Origin: Xaviernesmea rhizosphaerae
Lineage (GTDB): Bacteria; Pseudomonadota; Alphaproteobacteria; Rhizobiales; Rhizobiaceae
DNA: 64,000 nucleotides
Direction of reading: 5' to 3'
Assembly (NCBI RefSeq): GCF_001938945.1
Contig: NZ_MKIO01000017.1
Span: 84,554 to 148,553 of the forward strand
Shown here one piece after another: positions 52,029 through 60,800 of this stretch. Both the position numbers and the translations under genes were made by a program. A model generated the notes under the pieces. That model saw only the letters and a list, made by a program, of their open reading frames with translations. It did no database searches and was not told the origin of the DNA. The first letter of the stretch is position 1. Each line of letters begins with the position of its first letter.

Positions 52029-52838
52029 ATGACACGGCTGGAGATCCTGGCAAAGCTTGGTTATGGCGCGCGCGGCGTCGTCTATCTCCTGGTGGGTGGC
52101 ATGGCGCTGCTGGCCGCCTTTGGTGCCGGTGGCGGCAATGTCGAGGCGCGCTCGGCCCTGGATCTGATTTTGACGCAGCCCTTCGGGCGGGTCTGGCTTG
52201 CTCTGGTGGCGCTCGGTCTCGTCAGCTTCGTTCTCTGGCGCGCCGTACAGGCGGCGGTCAATCCCGATCGCCAGCCTGACAATGCCAAGGGCTATCTGAT
52301 CCGGGCCGGCCTGCTGGTCAGTGCCGCCACCTATGTCAGCCTGGCCTTCTATGCAGGCGCCCATGCGCTGGCCATGCCGTCCGGCGGCGGGGGCGGGGGA
52401 GAGCAAGGGCTTGCCAGCTGGCTGATGGGCCAGCCCTTCGGCCGCTGGCTTGCCGGGATCGTCGGATGCTGCATCGTCGGCGCCGGCATTGCCCAGATCG
52501 TCAAGGGCGCCAAGCGCGGCTATCGCAAATATGTGGCGCTGCCGCCGGCGCACGCCGAAAAGCTCGACCTGATCTGCGCCTATGGCCTGTTCGCGCGCGG
52601 CGCGGTCTTCCTTATCACCGGCGGCTTCTTCCTGCTGGCCGCTGTTCTGGTCGATCCGTCCCAGGCCGGCAGCCTGACGGACGCCATGGCCTGGGTGCGG
52701 GCGCTGCCCTTCGGCGGCGCGCTGTATGGCTTCGCCGCGCTCGGCCTGTTCGCCTTCGGGCTCTATAGCCTGATCGAGGCCCGCTATCGGCGCATTCCCG
52801 ATGCGGGCCGCTTCAAGCTTCGCGCTGTCGGTGCCTGA
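52029..52838 (+). CDS. DUF1206 family integral membrane protein
   Basis: A 269-residue protein built of three repeats of a two-helix unit, the DUF1206 design. Each repeat starts with an aromatic/Gly motif: LGYGARGVVYLLVGGMALLA, then KGYLIRAGLLVSAATYVSLA, then CAYGLFARGAVFLITGGFFL. Conserved PFGRVWLA, PFGRWLAG and PFGGALYG segments follow each. Function is unknown; family members are often near stress or membrane-integrity genes. A poly-Gly loop lies near residue 118. GAGGGGGAG precedes ATG 52029. It converges on the epimerase gene with six bases between. Confidence 0.88.
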   Translation: MTRLEILAKLGYGARGVVYLLVGGMALLAAFGAGGGNVEARSALDLILTQPFGRVWLALVALGLVSFVLWRAVQAAVNPDRQPDNAKGYLIRAGLLVSAATYVSLAFYAGAHALAMPSGGGGGGEQGLASWLMGQPFGRWLAGIVGCCIVGAGIAQIVKGAKRGYRKYVALPPAHAEKLDLICAYGLFARGAVFLITGGFFLLAAVLVDPSQAGSLTDAMAWVRALPFGGALYGFAALGLFAFGLYSLIEARYRRIPDAGRFKLRAVGA

Positions 52839-52844
52839 ACGATT

Positions 52845-53852
52845 TCAGGCGTAGAAGGACTTATACCAATCGACAAAAGCGGGAACGCCTTGTTCCAGCG
52901 GAATTTCCGGCTTCGAGCCGGTCAGCGCCAGCAGGAGGTCGGGCGCCGCGAAGGTCTGCGGCACGTCGCCCTTCTGCATCGGCAGCATGTTGCGCAGCGC
53001 CGTTTGGCCGAGCGTCTCCTCGAGGATTTCGATGAAGCGCATCAGCGCCACCGGCTGGCCGCCGCCGATATTGACGACGCGGAACGGCCCCTGGTGCGAA
53101 AGCGTGTCGATCACGCCCTCCGTCGTCACACGGTTGTCCTCCGACGGCGCCACGGCCGAGAGCGCGATGATGCTGTCGACAAGATCATCGATATAGGTGA
53201 AATCCCGGCGCATGCGGCCTTCGCCATAGATATCGATCGGCTCGCCCGCCAGAATGGCCCGGGTGAACTTGTACAGCGCCATGTCCGGCCGGCCCCAGGG
53301 GCCATAGACCGTGAAGAAGCGGAAGGCGGTGGTCGGCACCTTGAACAGATGGGCATAGCTGTGCGCCATCAGCTCCATCGCCTTCTTCGTGGCGGCATAG
53401 ATCGTCATTGGCTCGTCAGCCCTGTCGCTTTCCGCGAAGGGTATTTTTTCATTGGCGCCATAAACCGATGATGTGGAGGCCAGCATCAGGTGTTTCGGCT
53501 GCAGCGTGCGGGCAAGCTCGAGGATGTTGAACGAGCCAACCAGATTGGAATCCACGTAGGAACGCGGATTTTCCAGGCTGTAGCGCACGCCGGCCTGGGC
53601 GGCGAGATGGATGATCACGTCGGGCTCGGCCAGTTCGCCCGCCCGCTCCAGCGCCGCGCGGTCTTCCAATTGGCCGATGACGGCCTTGAAGCCATTGGAG
53701 CGCGCCAGCGTGGCGTGGCGGGCTTCTTTCAGCGACACGTCGTAATAGGGCGTCATTCCGTCGAAGCCGACAACGAAGTGGCCGGCATCGAGAAGGCGCC
53801 GGGCGAGATGAAAGCCGATGAAGCCGGCCGTGCCGGTGATGAGATAACGCAT
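52845..53852 (-). CDS. lpsL: UDP-glucuronate 4-epimerase-like NAD-dependent epimerase
   Basis: A 335-residue extended SDR enzyme. The NAD-binding motif is [19 protein letters not shown]. The active site has [14 protein letters not shown] and YxxxK in [20 protein letters not shown]. The product-binding [20 protein letters not shown], with [20 protein letters not shown] and [14 protein letters not shown], is the signature of the UDP-glucuronate to UDP-galacturonate epimerases (LpsL/Cap1J). UDP-galacturonate is used for rhizobial lipopolysaccharide or exopolysaccharide. ATG 53852 is preferred over the longer frame. A palindromic repeat and a complex inverted-repeat element lie upstream. Confidence 0.9.
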   Translation of the reverse strand: MRYLITGTAGFIGFHLARRLLDAGHFVVGFDGMTPYYDVSLKEARHATLARSNGFKAVIGQLEDRAALERAGELAEPDVIIHLAAQAGVRYSLENPRSYVDSNLVGSFNILELARTLQPKHLMLASTSSVYGANEKIPFAESDRADEPMTIYAATKKAMELMAHSYAHLFKVPTTAFRFFTVYGPWGRPDMALYKFTRAILAGEPIDIYGEGRMRRDFTYIDDLVDSIIALSAVAPSEDNRVTTEGVIDTLSHQGPFRVVNIGGGQPVALMRFIEILEETLGQTALRNMLPMQKGDVPQTFAAPDLLLALTGSKPEIPLEQGVPAFVDWYKSFYA

Positions 53853-53872
53853 GGGACACCCCGCTTTGGCAT

Positions 53873-53924
53873 GAGAGCATCGAACCGAAAGCGCATTCAG
53901 CCTTTCCGGACGCTCCGATGCGAC
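53873..53924. repeat. RIME-like partial repeat upstream of lpsL
   Basis: GAGAGCATCGAACCGAAAG and the partner CCGGACGCTCCGATGC show the same arms as the other copies, with a shorter loop. It is a diverged single palindrome about 20 bases upstream of the lpsL ATG. Confidence 0.5.
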
Positions 53925-54021
53925 ACAAATCAAAAAGTCGGCGCGGGTTTTCAGGCAAAAGCCGCACGCCTTCTCCGCCATCCCGCTCCAGGCCGTCCCG
54001 CTTGAGGCCATGACGCTGCCA

Positions 54022-54290
54022 CTTATACCAAGTGTCGATGATAGGAACCTATAGGACAGGCTTTCCGGGTTTTCTGGTTAGGAGAGGTTCGCAGATCGAT
54101 GCCACTGCATCGGTCAAGAGCCTCGACAACGCCAGAAGACCCGGAAAGCCTGCCGAAGGTGGCTCAGCTGTGGTCTCTGGCGTCGTTGCGATGCTTGCCC
54201 GATGCGACAGCATCGCGCTGCCCACCGCGCCTAGCCAGAAACCACACCAGAGCCATCCTATAGGTCCCTATCATCGACACTTGGTATTAG
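54022..54290. repeat. 269-bp nested palindromic element (three-way junction fold)
   Basis: The outer arms 54022-54056 and 54256-54290 are 35-bp inverted repeats with two mismatches (ATACCAAGTGTCGATGATAG side). Inside lie two hairpins of exactly 96 bases each: hairpin A (54057-54152) with 21-bp arms, one mismatch; hairpin B (54160-54255) with 22-bp arms, three mismatches. Each has its own inner hairpin (GATCGATGC/GCATCGGTC with one wobble; GCGATGCT/AGCATCGC perfect). Seven bases separate A from B. No open frame inside. It resembles a MITE or mosaic repeat, but I do not recognise it. Confidence 0.85.
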
Positions 54291-54366
54291 ATAGGAGTGG
54301 CGGACAGGTGCCGCCGCTATACAAGCTGGCTGCGGGCTTGCCAACTGCCCGCCGGACCGCCCCGCC

Positions 54367-55395
54367 TCATCGCGGATGCGACGCCGCCGGCGGCGCGCAG
54401 GACTGGCCGATCACCAGACGCGGCAGGGCGATGTGGCGCCGGTTCGCCGCTCCGGCCATGACCTCGCCCTGCACATGCTCCAGCATCCAGCTGGCGGCGA
54501 GACCAGCCAGTTCCTCGATCGGCTGTTCGGCCGTGGTGATGCGCGGCTTGATGACGCTGCCCCATGGCACGCCGTCAATGCCGGCGATCGAGACATCTTC
54601 AGGACAGCGGAAGCCGAGATCGTTGACCGCCTGAAGCGCGCCGATCGCCATGAAATTGTTGGCCGCAAGGAAGGCGGTGGGCCGAACTGGGCGCGACATC
54701 AGCCGGCTGACCTGGTCATAGGCCTTTTCCGCACTGTAATCGGCCACCACCTCCAGCTCGGGATCGACATCCAGACCCGCCCGCGCCATCGCCGCGCGAA
54801 AGCCGATCAGTCGCTGTTGCGCGGTCCAAAAACCCGGAATGCCGCCGAGATAGGCGATGCGCCGGCCATGGCCGAGCCGCAGCAGATAGTCCGTCAGCAT
54901 GCCGGCGGCCAGCTGATGGTCGGAGGAGACGAAGTCGAGCCGCGCGCCTTCGACATCCTGGTCGATCAGAACCACCGGAATGTCCATCGCATTGAGATAG
55001 GCGACGAACTCCTTGTCATTGCGCAGCGGCGCCATGATGATGCCGGCAACGCGCTGGCGTTTGAGCTGGTTCAGCGTGCGGATCTCACGGTCGGGATCGC
55101 TGTCTGTGTCGGCGACGATCAGCATGTGATCGGCCTGGGAGATCTTGCGGTCGACTGTGCGCAGGAGCCGGCCGAAGAACGGATTGCCGAGGTCGCCCAG
55201 CACCAGCCCGATCAGCTTCGACTGCCCGCGCTTCAGATTCTGCGCCATCAGGTTGGGCGAGTAATTCACCGCGGCCACGGCTTCGAGAATGCGCGCCCTG
55301 GTCTCCGCGCTCACCGGCCCGGTGCCGTTCAGCGCCAGCGAGACCGTCGAGATCGCCACCCCGGCATGACGCGCCACGTCCCTGATCGTCGCCAT
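54367..55395 (-). CDS. LacI family transcriptional regulator
   Basis: A 342-residue LacI/GalR repressor. The N-terminal HTH and hinge are standard: MATIRDVARHAGVAISTVSL, ALNGTGPVSAETRARIL, VNYSPNLMAQNLKRGQSKLI. The periplasmic-binding-like effector domain follows, with GLVLGDLGNPFF, RVAGIIMAPLRND, VVLIDQDVEGA, AYLGGIPGFWTAQQRLIGFR, FLAANNFMAIGALQAV and VSIAGIDGVPWGSVIKPRIT. The ligand is probably a sugar, not identified; no catabolic operon is adjacent. It may regulate itself and the polysaccharide genes upstream through the dyads at 55456-55476 and 55621-55632. The start is ATG 55395 with GGAGGAGTTC-type SD upstream. Confidence 0.93.
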   Translation of the reverse strand: MATIRDVARHAGVAISTVSLALNGTGPVSAETRARILEAVAAVNYSPNLMAQNLKRGQSKLIGLVLGDLGNPFFGRLLRTVDRKISQADHMLIVADTDSDPDREIRTLNQLKRQRVAGIIMAPLRNDKEFVAYLNAMDIPVVLIDQDVEGARLDFVSSDHQLAAGMLTDYLLRLGHGRRIAYLGGIPGFWTAQQRLIGFRAAMARAGLDVDPELEVVADYSAEKAYDQVSRLMSRPVRPTAFLAANNFMAIGALQAVNDLGFRCPEDVSIAGIDGVPWGSVIKPRITTAEQPIEELAGLAASWMLEHVQGEVMAGAANRRHIALPRLVIGQSCAPPAASHPR

Positions 55396-55455
55396 GATGA
55401 ACTCCTCCTGCGACCAATGTCAGCGCCATTCCAGAGCAATGGACGACCCCGGCTA

Positions 55456-55476
55456 TCGAACCGTTTTGGCAAACGG
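55456..55476. promoter_or_regulatory. LacI-type operator candidate upstream of the regulator gene
   Basis: CCGTTT-TGGC-AAACGG (55461-55476) is a perfect dyad, 66-81 bases upstream of the LacI ATG. The 12-mer TCGAACCGTTTT (55456-55467) recurs inverted and exact at 55621-55632. Auto-regulation is inferred. Confidence 0.5.
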
Positions 55477-55620
55477 CATCAAGCGCAGAATCCTTGTCCT
55501 ACAGCCTTGATGCAGCCTCGCTGACGTTGCTGACTATCACAGCTCCTGGCGGCGATCCACCGCTGTTTCGATCCGTGTTCGATGTCGCTCGCACATCTGC
55601 AGGCTGACGATCCAGAGGGG

Positions 55621-55632
55621 AAAACGGTTCGA
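55621..55632. promoter_or_regulatory. Second inverted operator-like half-site
   Basis: AAAACGGTTCGA is the exact reverse complement of 55456-55467, 165 bases away. It could be an auxiliary operator for looping. The rest of 55396-55831 carries no gene and no other clear structure. Confidence 0.45.
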
Positions 55633-55831
55633 CAAGCGGGCCGGCGAAGACAGCCTGGTTTTCAGGAGTTTGCCTGATAGGCGGGCTGTCGGGCCGCTTT
55701 CCGGCATGCGGGGATCGCTTCCTTGCGCGCCGAAAACCGCTTCCGGCGGCGTTGCCTATCGGCTCCGTTTTGCGCCTGACATCAATTACCAAGCCGCGTT
55801 CGTATCGCCGGGGGCCTGGTCGATCGGAGGT

Positions 55832-57154
55832 TCAGGGTTTTACAGTCCGGCCTTCCATCGCCGTCACGGCGTAGGTCGGCTTCCGCGCTTGCTGACGCGG
55901 CACCCGGCGCAGGATGATGCGGCCGAAAACTTCGCTGATCGCATAGCCGTAAATCAGGGTTGCATAGGACGGGCCATAACCCTGCACCGTCACGGAATAG
56001 ACGTTCCACAGCATGAGCATTGAAAGCTTGACCGGGTCGCGCATGAGGTTGACGCGTGTGGACAAGAAAATAATGAAAAGAAGAAAGGGATAGCCCATCA
56101 TGATAAATGTCGCAAGATAGAAATTATCAAGCGGAAGATAGAAAGGCTGCAATGCAGTGTAGTTCATCGTATAGGTGTAGCAACCCATGCCACATCCGAC
56201 GAACATGCCAATCGGAAAATACTGAGAAACAAATATGAACGGACCATTCCATGTATTGTTGATGCGGTCGGCGAGGCTGAGAAGATTAGGGCTGATAGCA
56301 CCGAGATCGACGCCGCCTAACGTTACCATGAGCAAGGGCGGAACGAACAGCGCAATGAAGGACAGGCGCGTGAAAAGCTTCAGAACCTTGATTCTCAAGG
56401 GCTGGGGGATCGTGTTCATGTAGAGATAGAGAATGGCAAAAAGGCTGAAAAGCCCGATCGCCGTCTTACTGTTCGTCAGGTAGAGCGCATAGACCAGGAT
56501 CGGCCAGCAGATGACGTTGAACAGCACGCTTCGATAGGGCGAAATCAGCAGATAGGTAAACAGCATCATGAAGGCGGCCATGGTGCTGTCACCGGCAAAA
56601 CCGCCATAGCGGGGCACACCATCGACCCACCAGAGCTTGGTTGCCTGACGCGTCAATCCGAAACTGTCGATTTCCTGTCCAAGCCAGGGATAGTCGACAT
56701 AGGGATTGAGAATGACTCCGATGGCTGACGCCATAAAAATGAAGACAGAGAAGACCTGAAACCAGCGAATGTCCGTGATGTTGCGTTCGTAGAAAGAAAA
56801 TCCGACAAACATCGGAATGAACATCTTGATCGACGAGAACAGCGTGAAAACCGTATCGTTCATGAAGAAGACGCTGACGAACACCGACCACCAGAAGGCG
56901 ATGATGAAGAATATACCAGCTGGATTTCTTTCCCGCACAATATGAAAATACGTGAAGAAGAGCAGGCAGCCGAAGGCCATCAGGTCAGGAATGAACCATA
57001 AGAAGCCGACGTGCGCTTTCTGCATGTAGAATCGGATTGAACCGGTGAAGCCGTCGCGAAGGCAGAACAGCGTCATCGCGCAAACGGAAAGCTTGAAGTA
57101 GAACTCCTTCAAAGAGTCGATCTGCCCTGATTTTGAGACGTCTATATAGTTCAT
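55832..57154 (-). CDS. Polysaccharide polymerase/O-antigen ligase-like membrane protein
   Basis: A 440-residue polytopic protein with about ten to twelve membrane helices and one larger periplasmic loop around residues 165-200 (YVDYPWLGQEIDSFGLTRQA and VDGVPRYGGFAGDSTMAAFM). That loop, with RYGGFAGDSTMAAF, and a following helix with TNSKTAIGLFSLFAIL, resemble the Wzy/WaaL architecture. Very low sequence conservation in this family prevents a finer call; exopolysaccharide polymerase (ExoQ/Wzy) or ligase are both possible. GC is visibly lower than in neighbouring genes and codon use is more AT-rich, a sign of transfer. TTG 57175 is a possible earlier start; ATG 57154 with GGGA upstream is preferred. 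Confidence 0.75.
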   Translation of the reverse strand: MNYIDVSKSGQIDSLKEFYFKLSVCAMTLFCLRDGFTGSIRFYMQKAHVGFLWFIPDLMAFGCLLFFTYFHIVRERNPAGIFFIIAFWWSVFVSVFFMNDTVFTLFSSIKMFIPMFVGFSFYERNITDIRWFQVFSVFIFMASAIGVILNPYVDYPWLGQEIDSFGLTRQATKLWWVDGVPRYGGFAGDSTMAAFMMLFTYLLISPYRSVLFNVICWPILVYALYLTNSKTAIGLFSLFAILYLYMNTIPQPLRIKVLKLFTRLSFIALFVPPLLMVTLGGVDLGAISPNLLSLADRINNTWNGPFIFVSQYFPIGMFVGCGMGCYTYTMNYTALQPFYLPLDNFYLATFIMMGYPFLLFIIFLSTRVNLMRDPVKLSMLMLWNVYSVTVQGYGPSYATLIYGYAISEVFGRIILRRVPRQQARKPTYAVTAMEGRTVKP

Positions 57155-57898
57155 CCCAGCTTCCCGATGTCGCAAGGCGTCTCGTCACGCCCCTCTTGTT
57201 GCATTTCCGTTGATTTTCATGCCCTACTAATCACTTTGTGATCCAAGGCATACCTTTGCCCTTGAGTAGCGGCGCGCACTTGGTGATATCAGGCTGTTTG
57301 GAGCGAGTTCCCAGGCGTTGCCTTGTCAGCGCCGTCCTAGAATAGGGCCCAAACGCCCCTGCGATACTGGCCTGACACGGCCCATTTATCGTTCTCCAAG
57401 AGAGGTTGAGCCGCCAGGTCAACATAATTCAGGGCCGAGTCAATCAATGGAGCCGCAACGAACTCTTTGTGAGAATACCCAAAGCTGTCCTTACTCTGCA
57501 AGGAGAACCTTTGCGGCCGGCAAACTGTCCATTAGCGGTGGCTATGAAAGCCGACGCGATTGGATATGGCAGTTTGATGTCAATGATAGGCGCAATTTCC
57601 CTTCATTTTGCTGCAATGCACAAAGCATTATGTAACCGTTCCCGTCAACTCCTTTCCTTTCGGCAGGCTCCTAAACAAGGCTGATGATCAACGCGGTTCC
57701 CGTGGAACGCGATCGGTTTCTCCTCCCGACCCCGTGCAAAATCAATGCGGTGGCGCGCGCTGCTGATGGGCCGTTTGAGCGGATGCGCGGGCCCTGCGCG
57801 CTAAAGTTAGAATGCGTATTAAAGTCGAATTAATTCTCTAAGCCTTCTTTTTGCCGGCCATCGTAGTCTTCGATCATTCAAATCGGAGACCATCGACT
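57155..57898. other. Intergenic region between polymerase-like gene and giant glycosidase gene
   Basis: About 740 bases, lower in GC than the surroundings. Overlapping open frames at 57231-57425, 57318-57635 and 57406-57684 have no recognisable domain and unusual composition; they may be remnants of an inserted or decayed gene. The AT-rich stretch 57805-57845 (TTAGAATGCGTATTAAAGTC) is the probable promoter zone of the downstream gene. No transposase similarity was recognised. Confidence 0.4.
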
Positions 57899-60800
57899 AT
57901 GGCCTTGAGTCCGGCGAATAATACAACGGCAGTGAGTGCAGCATCCTTCGTCGGATCCATTGGGATCAATACGAGCGGTGGCTATTCAATAAATGGATAC
58001 AAGAATTCAAGTCTGGTGATTTCCAGTCTTCAATACCTCGGTATTAGCTCTGTACGAGATACGCTGCCTGCCGCGGGGCAAGGCAAGCCGGTGATCGATG
58101 CCATGGCCGCGGCCGGCATCAAGTTCGATTTCGTCACATCGGCCTCGATCGCCGATGGCGGTGCGCCGGCTCTGGCCTCGTATGTCGCCACGCTTCAGGC
58201 GTTTCAGGCCGCACATCCCGGGGCCATCCTGACGGTGGAAGGGCTGAACGAGGCCAATGTCAGCAATTCGATCTACGACCACGCCTTTACCATGGAAGCG
58301 GCCGCCGCTTTTCAGAAGGCGCTTTATGGCGCGGTCAAGGGTGCGGCTGGGCTGAGCAATGTCTCGGTCATCAATCTGAGCATCAGCCATGACAGCCTCG
58401 CCGATTACAAGGCCTTGGGCGATCTCGGCCAGTATTCGGATTTCGCCAATGCCCATGCCTACCCGCATACGGGCACGCTCGGTGATCCGAGCATGGAATA
58501 TTCGATGGGGCTGGCACAGGGCGCCTCCAGCAAGGATCCGCTGATCGTCACGGAAACGGGCTATACCACCTATCAGTCCGCCGCCGGCCTTGGTGCAAGC
58601 GAGACGGCGCAGGCCAAGCTGATCCTGAACAATCTCCTCAATGCCTATGAGAACGGATCGCAGAAAACCTATATTCATACGCTCCTCGATACGAGCGACA
58701 GCGCCTATCGTGGCGATATGGAGGTCTATTTCGGCCTCTTCCACGAAGACGGGACGCCGAAGCTCGCTGCCACTGCCCTGCACAACTTCACCACCATCCT
58801 GCGTTTCGGCGACGACGGAACGGCAAAGGCGGGAACGGTCTTCGACTATGCGCTCAGCGGCGCGCCTGATCAGACGCACTCCATGGTCATGCAGAAATCC
58901 GCCGGGGTCTACGATATCGTCGTCTGGCGCGACACCATCGTCTGGGACGAGAAGACCAAGCAGGATCTTACGCCGCGAACCGCCAATACCAGCCTGGATC
59001 TCGGCAAGGTCCAGTCGGTCGTCTATGTCTACGATCCGCTGAAGGGCACGGCGCCGATCGCGACCTATCACGATGTGCGCAGCATCACCCTGCCGTTGAG
59101 CGATCACGCCCTGATCGTCGAAATCGGGGCGAAAGGTCCGGTGGTCGAAACGCCGCCGCAGGCCGCCAACAGCAAGCTGACGATGACCTCGGCCGATTTC
59201 GTGGCCAAGATCGACACCCTGGCGCAAACCTCCGGCATCCAGTCGATCACGCTGAGCGACAGCCAAGTGCTGAAAGTCTCCTCTGTCGAGACCATGAAGC
59301 ACATCATTCAGAAATATGGCGCGCTTCTGTCGAAGGTTGCAGGCGATACGGTGTTCTCCGTTACTTATGGCGAGGCGACCTGGCAAAAGGTCCAGACCTT
59401 CGATGAGGCCGGCAACCTGCTGAGCCGGACGGATTACGGGCTTTCCAACGGCAAGATCGTCAGTGAATGCAAGGTCGCCCTGGACGGCAGCTTCGTCTAT
59501 ACCGCCTTCAACATTGTCGGTCGCGACTACACGATCGAAAAGCAGACCGTGAATGCCAAGGGGCAGGTCACCGATCTGTTGCGCAGCCATGCCGACGGAA
59601 CGCCTGCCTATCGCGAGGTCACCCGCAGCGACGGCAAGGAATATCTCTATTACAATGCCAAGGGCGCGCTTCTCAACGATGTGACGGTTGCCCTCGACGG
59701 CAGCCGCACGACGCTGACCTATGACGCCGTCACCGGCAAGCTTGCCCGGATGATCGTCGCCAAAGACGGCAACATCGAAACGACCACCTATTCCGCGGGC
59801 GTGAAGACGGGCGTCTCAACTCTATTCAAATCAGGCGCGCAGGAAACTGCCACCTTCGATTCGGTCAGCGGCAAGGTCACCTCCGACGTGATGAAGAATG
59901 CCGATGGCAGCAGCGTGACAAAGCTTTATGTCAACGGCGTGCTCTCACGGCAGTATGAAAAATACGCCGATGGCTCGCAGAAGAACTACATCAACGGTCT
60001 GACGGGCAAAACCTATGTCAACGAGGTGCAGACTGTCGATGCCAAGGGCAATCTGATCGACATCCTGCGCAGCCACGCCGACGGATCGCTTGCCTACCGG
60101 GAGAAGACCGACGCGCTTGGAAACAAGCACTACATGTCCTACGACGCTCAAGGGCGATTGCTGGGTGATGCGACCGTTGCCACCGACGGCACGCGCACGA
60201 CCCTGAGCTACGATGTGGCGACCGGCAAAATGACGCAGAGTTCGCTCCAGTCTGCCGATGGAACGTTGACGGTAAAGACCTTCGTCAATGGTGTCCTGAC
60301 GGCGCAAGCCATCAAGAAGGCGGACGGGAGCGCCGATTATACGAGCTATAACAAGACAGGCCTGAGCTACGCCACGCTGCATCAGGTCGTCGACAAAGCC
60401 GGCAAGATTGTACTGCTGGAGCGTGTGCATGCCGACGGCACGTTCGAATACCGGGAAATCACCAAAATCGATGGCGGAAAACAGTTTCTGTCGTTCAACC
60501 CGAAGGGCGCCTTGCTCAACGATGTAACGGTCGGAGCGGATGGCAGCCGCACAACGTTGACCTACGATGCAGCTACCGGCACACTCTCACGCACGATTGT
60601 CGAGAAGAGCGACAGTGCCGAGACGACGACCTTTATCGCCGGCATCAAGACTGCCGTGAGCACGCTGTTCAAGTCCGGCGTTCAAAAGACGCTCACCTTC
60701 GATGCTGCCGGCAAGGTCGCCTCCGACAGCCTGCAAAATGCCGATGGCAGCAGCGTCACCAAGCTCTATGTCAACGGCGTTCTATCGCGCCAGTTCGAAA

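Noticed and set aside
57231..57684. Small genes in the interval before the giant glycosidase
   Set aside because: Several overlapping frames on both strands, none with a domain, good ribosome site or typical codon use; remnants are possible but not supported.
58007..59590. Long antisense frames over the giant glycosidase (also 60782-62659)
   Set aside because: They follow codon phase of the sense gene and mirror its repeats; no ribosome site or domain.
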